Assembly (NCBI GenBank): GCA_905207235.1
Contig: CAJLKN010000010.1
Coordinates: forward strand, 10,830 to 74,829
From: an uncultured Eubacteriales bacterium
GTDB lineage: Bacteria > Bacillota > Clostridia > Christensenellales > Borkfalkiaceae
DNA length: 64,000 nt
Reading direction: 5' to 3'
Part shown: positions 59,795-64,000 of the stretch, one piece after another
Layout: each line of letters begins with the position of its first letter
How positions within the stretch are numbered: the stretch's first letter is position 1
Translations under genes and position numbers: made by a program
Notes under the pieces: generated by a model
Told to the model about the DNA's origin: nothing
The model's input: only the letters and a program-made list of their open reading frames with translations
The model's database searches: none

Positions 59795-59819
59795 AAATAC
59801 GGGGGTCGATGGGAGGCAA

Positions 59820-59957
59820 GCAACGAAAGGTTGCGCAGGTCGGCGGGCTCTACCGCCGACTTGACAGCCCTCGGCTTGGGCTGTCACCGTGCGCTGATAC
59901 ACCTATTGCAATCCGAACCCCAGTGGTTGGACAGCAATAGGTGTTTTTCTGTTTTTT
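59820..59957 (+). ncRNA. Candidate structured RNA: four consecutive stem-loops ending in a terminator
   Basis: Stems: GCAAC/GTTGC (59820-59834, loop GAAAG); GTCGGCGG/CCGCCGAC (59839-59860); TGACAGCCC/GGGCTGTCA (59862-59886); and ACACCTATTGC/GCAATAGGTGT (59899-59944), whose interior can pair further as TCC..AACC/GGTT-GGA. The last stem is followed by TTTTCTGTTTTTT. No protein reading is convincing. It may be transcribed by read-through from tRNA-Gly or from a weak promoter at 59785-59800. No known RNA family was recognised. Confidence 0.5.
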
Positions 59958-60098
59958 GCATAAAAATCGCTCTAATTTGTCGTTATCTTGTTATTTTTAC
60001 TGATATTCATAAAAGTTGTATTTGGACTGTAAAACAGCAAACCTTTTCATTTACATTAGTAAATCAAGAAAATCCTATAATTTGAACCCCTATATCTC

Positions 60099-60119
60099 GG
60101 AATAGTATTCCTTTTTTTT
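60099..60119 (+). terminator. Short terminator-like hairpin in the AT-rich insert
   Basis: GGAAT-AGT-ATTCC is followed by eight T's. The region 59958-60174 otherwise has no gene that I can support. Confidence 0.5.
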
Positions 60120-60174
60120 GCCATAGGTGTTTTGTTTATTAAATTATAATAATAAACTATTAAAAGATAATGTA

Positions 60175-60203
60175 TTGACAATTTTAGTGCTTTGTGTTAA
60201 ATT
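60175..60203 (+). promoter_or_regulatory. Promoter of the orphan gene at 60235
   Basis: TTGACA (60175-60180), a 17-nt spacer and TAAATT (60198-60203). Confidence 0.6.
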
Positions 60204-60234
60204 AATCTATTAATTTATCAGGAGGATATGGAAT

Positions 60235-60561
60235 ATGACAAAAAAACTTTCTTTTAATAAACAAAGATTTGCTTATAATTTAAATCTAATGGTTCAATAT
60301 GGTTGGGAGCCTGAAATTGACTTTGAATGTAAAGACGGAAAAACACGCGGGATTGTAGCATACAGCGATTGGATCGATATTTTCGATGAAAATAATAATT
60401 TTGTTAAAAGGGTTCAAGATGTCAATGAATTATTTGAATTTATTCCTGCGAAAAATATAATCACAGCTATTGACGATTTAGGATTAAATTATTCTGAAGA
60501 TTTAGCTGATAGAATGACTATTGATGACGGACAGTTATATTTAATTCCTAAAAGCAGATAA
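60235..60561 (+). CDS. Orphan small protein in the AT-rich insert
   Basis: 108 residues, no signal peptide or membrane helix. It reads MTKKLSFNKQRFAYNLNLMV and later SDWIDIFDENNNFVKRVQDV; acidic overall. No family is recognised. A full ribosome-binding site (AGGAGG, 60220-60225) and a promoter make it a real gene. It is far more AT-rich than the core genes and lies between two copies of the same hairpin, suggesting acquisition with the insert. Confidence 0.7.
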   Translation: MTKKLSFNKQRFAYNLNLMVQYGWEPEIDFECKDGKTRGIVAYSDWIDIFDENNNFVKRVQDVNELFEFIPAKNIITAIDDLGLNYSEDLADRMTIDDGQLYLIPKSR

Positions 60562-60662
60562 TTAGTTTATGTTTATTTAAGGTTAAGTTTTTGTGCGGCA
60601 CAAAAAGGAAACGGTAATTTAATCACTGTCTGTATTTTCGGTAGCATTTTTCTATACCAAAG

Positions 60663-60713
60663 CCAAAAGTAAAGGCTCCATTGATATGGAGCCTTTACTT
60701 TTGGAAATATAAA
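60663..60713 (+). repeat. Hairpin repeat, copy 2
   Basis: It is identical in both 19-nt stem arms to 59744-59785, with loop TGAT (the reverse complement of ATCA), then AAATATAAA. It bounds the insert on the right. The sequence from 60714 to 60944 shows no gene. Confidence 0.9.
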
Positions 60714-60944
60714 TCTGAAAGAATAATATTTTGATATAATAATTTAAAATAATGATTAATATCTAATATCTATCCTGTCAGTTATTATTATGCTTGCGGC
60801 GTGAATATGGGGAAAGGCGTAGGGCAATAGTAGCGATTAGTATCATTATTTGTGGCAAATATACATTGATTGCAAGAGGTTTACATTCGCTTCGGCATAT
60901 AAATAAAAATTATAAAATTTTTTAAAAATTGTGTGTGAAAATAG

Positions 60945-60973
60945 TTGGCAATTCAATATTTTTTAAGTATAAT
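60945..60973 (+). promoter_or_regulatory. tRNA-Pro promoter
   Basis: TTGGCA (60945-60950), a 17-nt spacer and TATAAT (60968-60973), 22 nt before the tRNA. Confidence 0.85.
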
Positions 60974-60995
60974 AGTTAAAGTCAAAACGTGATAT

Positions 60996-61072
60996 TGAGG
61001 TGTAGCGCAGTTTGGTAGCGCGTCTGGTTAGGGACCAGAAGGTCGTGGGTTCAAGTCCCGTCACCTCAACCA
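60996..61072 (+). tRNA. tRNA-Pro (anticodon AGG)
   Basis: 77 nt with CCA encoded. Acceptor TGAGGTG/CACCTCA, D arm GCGC...GCGC, anticodon arm TCTGG-TTAGGGA-CCAGA (AGG) and T arm GTGGG-TTCAAGT-CCCGT all pair. The body closely resembles bacterial tRNA-Pro. The first pair is U1-A72 rather than the usual C1-G72. Confidence 0.93.
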
Positions 61073-61074
61073 TA

Positions 61075-61100
61075 AAAGTCCGCCTTTAAAGACGGACTTT
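61075..61100 (+). terminator. Terminator after tRNA-Pro
   Basis: AAAGTCCG and CGGACTTT form an 8-bp stem, followed by AACTTATTTT. Confidence 0.8.
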
Positions 61101-61182
61101 AACTTATTTTAAAATATTTTTTCGTCGAGCGGTCATATGGTGAAAGAATATAAAATATAATATAAGACCGCTTTATAAAATT

Positions 61183-61803
61183 ATGTGGAGTTGGGAATTA
61201 GTTTTATCGATATTTCTCATCGGCGTGTCGCTTGCTATGGATGCGTTTGCCGTTTCCATTTGCGACGGAATGTGCTACCGCGACATAAATAAGAAAAACG
61301 GCGGGTTTATCGCCGCCGCTTTCGGTGTGTTCCAGATGGGTATGCCGCTCATCGGATTTTTTATTGCCTTCGGTCTGTCGAGAGTGTTCAACACAGAATA
61401 TATCGATATGTTCGACCACTGGATTGCGTTCGCGCTTCTGGCATTTGTCGGCGGTAAGATGATATTCGACGCCGTGCGCGAGATGCGCCATCCAGATGAA
61501 CAGCTTACGGAAAAACATTTTTCCGTGCCCGAAGTTATCGTTCAGGCCGTGGCGACGAGTATAGACGCTCTCGCCGTAGGCATAGGAATGATTGCAATGT
61601 ATGCCGACGGCGTTACCGAAGTTACCGTCTGGGGCTATACTGCAATTATCGGCGTAACGACCTTTATAATTGCCGCAATCGGAGTATTTATAGGTACGAG
61701 GGTCGGCAAGCTCTTCCAGCGCAAAACATCGCTTGCGCGCATACTCGGCGGACTTATTCTGGTGGGCATAGGTCTTAAAATACTAATCGAGGGGTTGCTT
61801 TAA
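61183..61803 (+). CDS. mntP: Manganese efflux pump MntP
   Basis: 206 residues with six helices. The family motifs SLAMDAFAVSICDG and VATSIDALAVGIGM each carry the conserved Asp needed for Mn2+ export. No ribosome-binding site is obvious before ATG 61183. The usual yybP-ykoY Mn riboswitch is not seen; instead AGCGGTC (61128-61134) and GACCGCT (61166-61172) are inverted around a TATAAT. The 3' end overlaps the convergent MurG-like gene by 21 nt. Confidence 0.95.
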   Translation: MWSWELVLSIFLIGVSLAMDAFAVSICDGMCYRDINKKNGGFIAAAFGVFQMGMPLIGFFIAFGLSRVFNTEYIDMFDHWIAFALLAFVGGKMIFDAVREMRHPDEQLTEKHFSVPEVIVQAVATSIDALAVGIGMIAMYADGVTEVTVWGYTAIIGVTTFIIAAIGVFIGTRVGKLFQRKTSLARILGGLILVGIGLKILIEGLL

Positions 61804-62832
61804 AGCACATTCTATCTCCTGAATAATTCGTTCATTGCCGCGGTTAAAGACATTTTCTTTAAGCGCGGCTTTTAGTTTTTTGTCGGCTATAAGTTCGTCT
61901 AAAGCAGTTTTCAGAGAGGAAGGGGTCAGCTCGCTCTCGCGGAGAACCTTGCATAAACCGCGCTCCGAAAAATATTTTGCGTTGTCAACCTGATCTCCGC
62001 GGCTGGCTCCGTTTTCAAGCGGGATAAAAAGAGTGGGTATTTTAAGCGCTATGAGTTCGCTCGCCGCATTTGCCCCGCAGCGCGAAATTGCGTAGTCCGC
62101 GCAGGCGTAAATTTCGCCCATATCCTCAGCAAATTCAAGCTGTTTGTATCCGTAAAGACTGGAATAAACGGTATTTCCCTTACCGCAGATGTGTAAGATA
62201 TTATAACTTCTGCAAAGTTCCGTTATGCAGCCGCGCACCGCCCTGTTAATAGCCGCCGAGCCCGAACCTCCGCCGAATACCAGTACAGTCGGGCGCAAAT
62301 CGCATCCGAAAGCGCGTTTTGCCATAATTCTGTCCCTGCCGAACAGTTCCGTCCTCAGCGGCGTGCCCGTGTAAACTCCGTTTTTGATTTTCGAAGCGGT
62401 GGAGGGGAATGCCGTGAGCACTCTGCGGCATTTTGATGCAATCAGTTTGTTCGCCAGTCCCAGACTTACGTCCGATTCGTGAGTAAGAACGGGTATTCCC
62501 AGTTCTTTTGCCGCCACGGCAGGCGGATAGGAGGCGTACCCGCCCTTGCAGAACAGAAGGTCGGGCGCCGTTTTTTTCATTATTTCTTTGCACTGTTTAA
62601 CGCTTTTAAAAATTTTAGAAGGTATGCCGAGATTGCATAACACTTTGCCTCTGACGAGTTTTACCCCGTCAAATGTATAAAATTTTATGTTTTTGGCTCT
62701 GCAAACGCGGCTTTCAATGCCGTCCGTGCCTATATAACATATTTCAAACTGACCTTTGAGCTGGTCGCAGAGCGCAATATTGGGTATAACGTGCCCCGCG
62801 CTTCCGCCGCCGCAAAACATAATTTTTTTCAT
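61783..62832 (-). CDS. murG: MurG-like UDP-GlcNAc:lipid I transferase (divergent)
   Basis: 349 residues from ATG 62832, GT28 family. KIMFCGGGSAGHVIPNIALC matches the MurG N-loop (G-G-x-x-G-H); LTHESDVSLGLANKLIASKC stands where MurG has H-E-Q-N-x-x-x-G-x-x-N; LVFGGGSGSAAINRAVRGCI and ISRCGANAASELIALKIPTL complete the site. MurG adds GlcNAc to lipid I in peptidoglycan synthesis. The isolated position (no mra/dcw neighbours) and the E-S-D motif suggest either the only MurG of this lineage or a paralogue. The start follows a TATAAT box by 6 nt; an upstream in-frame extension would cover it. Confidence 0.85.
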   Translation of the reverse strand: MKKIMFCGGGSAGHVIPNIALCDQLKGQFEICYIGTDGIESRVCRAKNIKFYTFDGVKLVRGKVLCNLGIPSKIFKSVKQCKEIMKKTAPDLLFCKGGYASYPPAVAAKELGIPVLTHESDVSLGLANKLIASKCRRVLTAFPSTASKIKNGVYTGTPLRTELFGRDRIMAKRAFGCDLRPTVLVFGGGSGSAAINRAVRGCITELCRSYNILHICGKGNTVYSSLYGYKQLEFAEDMGEIYACADYAISRCGANAASELIALKIPTLFIPLENGASRGDQVDNAKYFSERGLCKVLRESELTPSSLKTALDELIADKKLKAALKENVFNRGNERIIQEIECALKQPLD

Positions 62833-62838
62833 AGCATT

Positions 62839-62844
62839 ATTATA
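62839..62844 (-). promoter_or_regulatory. -10 box of the MurG-like gene (leaderless)
   Basis: TATAAT on the minus strand, then exactly 6 nt to ATG 62832. The -35 is weak. Confidence 0.55.
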
Positions 62845-62872
62845 TTTATTTCTTGGCAAAATTATGAAAAAA

Positions 62873-62905
62873 CGGGCGGCGCCGATTGGAAATCGGCGCC
62901 GCCCG
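62873..62905 (-). terminator. Terminator of the TetR-type gene
   Basis: CGGGCGGCGCCGATT and AATCGGCGCCGCCCG form a 15-bp perfect stem with a GGA loop; six T's follow on the minus strand. Confidence 0.92.
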
Positions 62906-62914
62906 CATAATTTA

Positions 62915-63493
62915 TCAGTAATATTTTTTAAGTTTTTGTATAGCGGCTTCCGTAAACTCGCTTATTTTTCCGCACAGTTCGTCAAGCGGCATAGCGTTTC
63001 CCTCGTCGCCCGCCCACTTAGTGTATGTATCGATAATACCTGCCGTAATGTACGTGAGTGCAAGTTTCAGATCGTTCGTGTCCGTCAGCTGCGTTCTTTT
63101 GAGTGCGCTCTCAATGCCCTTTTCGACAAAAAGTTTTTTCATCTTAGCGGTAAGATATTCCGAACATTTAGAGTGCAACAAAAAATTTTTGAACGAATCG
63201 ACTTTATCTATGGCGTTTGTCAGACTGATGAGCAGGGTGTAAGTGCTTTCGTACGGCTTATCCGTATCGAAATTTTCTATACATGAATAAATGTTGTCGC
63301 CCATCTCTCTTTCGATGTCGTTCATAACGTCGCGCGCGTCGGCGTAGTGCAGGTAAAAAGTCGAGCGGTTGATATACGCTTTTTCGGCTATGTCGGAAAC
63401 CGTAATTTTTTCTATTTCCTTTTCCATAGTCAGTTGCATAAATGCTTCGGTTATAGCTTTTTTCGTCTTAATAATTCTTTTGTCGGTAGGCAT
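62915..63493 (-). CDS. TetR-family transcriptional regulator
   Basis: 192 residues from ATG 63493. The N-terminal HTH reads IIKTKKAITEAFMQLTMEKE, then KITVSDIAEKAYINRSTFYL and HYADARDVM, typical TetR. The C-terminal ligand domain (TetR_C-like, ~80-190) has no specific motif; the family resembles clostridial TetR proteins near transporters. ATG 63493 is chosen because a TATAAT box on the minus strand (about 63525) lies upstream of it; the longer in-frame ORF would cover the promoter. Target genes are unknown. Confidence 0.9.
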   Translation of the reverse strand: MPTDKRIIKTKKAITEAFMQLTMEKEIEKITVSDIAEKAYINRSTFYLHYADARDVMNDIEREMGDNIYSCIENFDTDKPYESTYTLLISLTNAIDKVDSFKNFLLHSKCSEYLTAKMKKLFVEKGIESALKRTQLTDTNDLKLALTYITAGIIDTYTKWAGDEGNAMPLDELCGKISEFTEAAIQKLKKYY

Positions 63494-63560
63494 ATTTATC
63501 ACCGTAAGTATTTGATTGTGTTTATTATACAACACTGCGGCGCATAAATCAATTTAAATG

Positions 63561-63589
63561 TTGACATTTCCCGCTTTTGGTAGTAATAT
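63561..63589 (+). promoter_or_regulatory. Leaderless promoter of the terminal membrane-protein gene
   Basis: TTGACA (63561-63566), a 17-nt spacer and TAATAT (63584-63589). The predicted +1 is 63596, the A of the start codon. Confidence 0.75.
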
Positions 63590-63595
63590 AAATTT

Positions 63596-63946
63596 ATGGA
63601 AGCATGCTACATCGTAATGATTTGTTCCGCAGTAGTATTCGTCGGACTGTTCGCGCTTTTTATAGTTCTGACGGTAAAAAAGAGACAGCGCGAGGAAGCC
63701 GAGCGCTCCGCGCTCGAAGCGGCATATGCGGATAAAAATCTTGCCAAAATGGAATATGACATCGCATTCTATGACGATGAAACTTACAGGCTTATGCATC
63801 GCGGCGGTCAGGTTACAATGGATGAGGTAATCGTCAATAATTCCGCCGACGCAGAGGAAAAGAAGCAACCCTCTTCCGAAGGAGCTATTTTTACAAAAAT
63901 TGATTCCGAAGGAGTGGAGGAGATAACGGGCAGATTTAAAAACTGA
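63596..63946 (+). CDS. Single-pass membrane protein, unknown
   Basis: 116 residues. One membrane helix (~5-27; IVMICSAVVFVGLFALFIVL) is followed by a basic, then Glu-rich coiled-coil-like stretch (KKRQREEAERSALEAAYADK) and a soluble tail. No family is recognised. The N-terminus out/C-terminus in orientation is suggested by the KKRQR after the helix. No ribosome-binding site; the message is predicted to be leaderless. Confidence 0.7.
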   Translation: MEACYIVMICSAVVFVGLFALFIVLTVKKRQREEAERSALEAAYADKNLAKMEYDIAFYDDETYRLMHRGGQVTMDEVIVNNSADAEEKKQPSSEGAIFTKIDSEGVEEITGRFKN

Positions 63947-63977
63947 CTGATTATGCATTAATAAAAATTAACAGGCG

Positions 63978-64000
63978 GCGGGGAACGATAAGTTCCCCGC
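63978..64000 (+). terminator. Hairpin at the window end
   Basis: GCGGGGAAC and GTTCCCCGC form a 9-bp stem with a 5-nt loop; the window ends before any T-tract can be seen. Confidence 0.75.

Noticed and set aside
59654..59902. 82-codon minus-strand frame reading RRRESNPPKSAWEADAIPIG
   Set aside because: This is the well-known false translation of a tRNA gene and its flank.
61100..61182. yybP-ykoY Mn riboswitch before mntP
   Set aside because: The region is too short and lacks the conserved GGGGAGUAG-like and CAGUCAGG-like loops.

Overview
The window looks like a chromosome segment of an uncultured clostridial Bacillota, possibly a gut Christensenellales-type lineage (inference only). Gram-positive gene orders support this: der-plsY, nrnA-truB-ribF, an M24 peptidase gene before efp, and ispG-[polC position]-rimP-nusA-ylxR-ylxQ-infB-rbfA. 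So do the single-chain PurL, SigA-type promoters and Shine-Dalgarno sites. No rRNA genes, CRISPR array or sporulation genes are visible. Most of 14.5-59.6 kb has mid-range GC; the first 7.3 kb and 59.8-61.1 kb are clearly AT-rich.

Layout. (1) 1-7.25 kb: the end of a surface-polysaccharide locus, with a Wzy-like polymerase, hexapeptide acetyltransferase, GT52-type sialyltransferase-like protein, CMP-sugar-acid cytidylyltransferase, a three-domain double-aldolase protein and a Wzx flippase. (2) 7.3-14.45 kb: accessory DNA with a sigma-like regulator behind a long leader, a BspA-type leucine-rich-repeat lipoprotein, a decayed second copy of the regulator module, and a large serine recombinase with small flanking ORFs. 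(3) 14.5-29.5 kb: housekeeping genes (ilvE, recX, birA, nnrDE, mazF, lspA, rluA-type, der, plsY, an aconitase-family hydratase), then a TM1266-type regulator and a NitT/TauT-like ABC transporter whose binding protein looks circularly permuted. (4) 29.6-42.1 kb: the purine run purE-C-F-M-N-orf-H-D-L, which covers most of IMP synthesis (no purK or purB here). (5) 42.1-58.3 kb: nrdR, ispG, a polC-position gene reduced to N-terminal/OB/exonuclease parts, the rimP-nusA-infB-rbfA-nrnA-truB-ribF run, an endonuclease-IV-like gene, M24 peptidase, efp, dtd and two small hydrolase-like genes. (6) 58.3-64 kb: a ferritin-like protein, tRNA-Gly(CCC), an AT-rich insert bounded by a duplicated hairpin and holding a multi-hairpin RNA candidate plus an orphan gene, tRNA-Pro(AGG), mntP, a MurG-like transferase, a TetR regulator and a small membrane protein.

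The observations most worth checking are: the ulosonic-acid-like pathway built on aldolases with no PEP-dependent synthase visible; the polymerase-less PolC-like protein exactly where polC normally lies; the circularly permuted ABC binding protein; a recurring promoter form in which the -10 box lies 6-8 nt before the start codon (apparent leaderless mRNAs); the RibF with a 230-residue acidic, cysteine-containing tail; and the hairpin-bounded insert at tRNA-Gly with four consecutive stem-loops. All family assignments come from reading motifs, not from searches.
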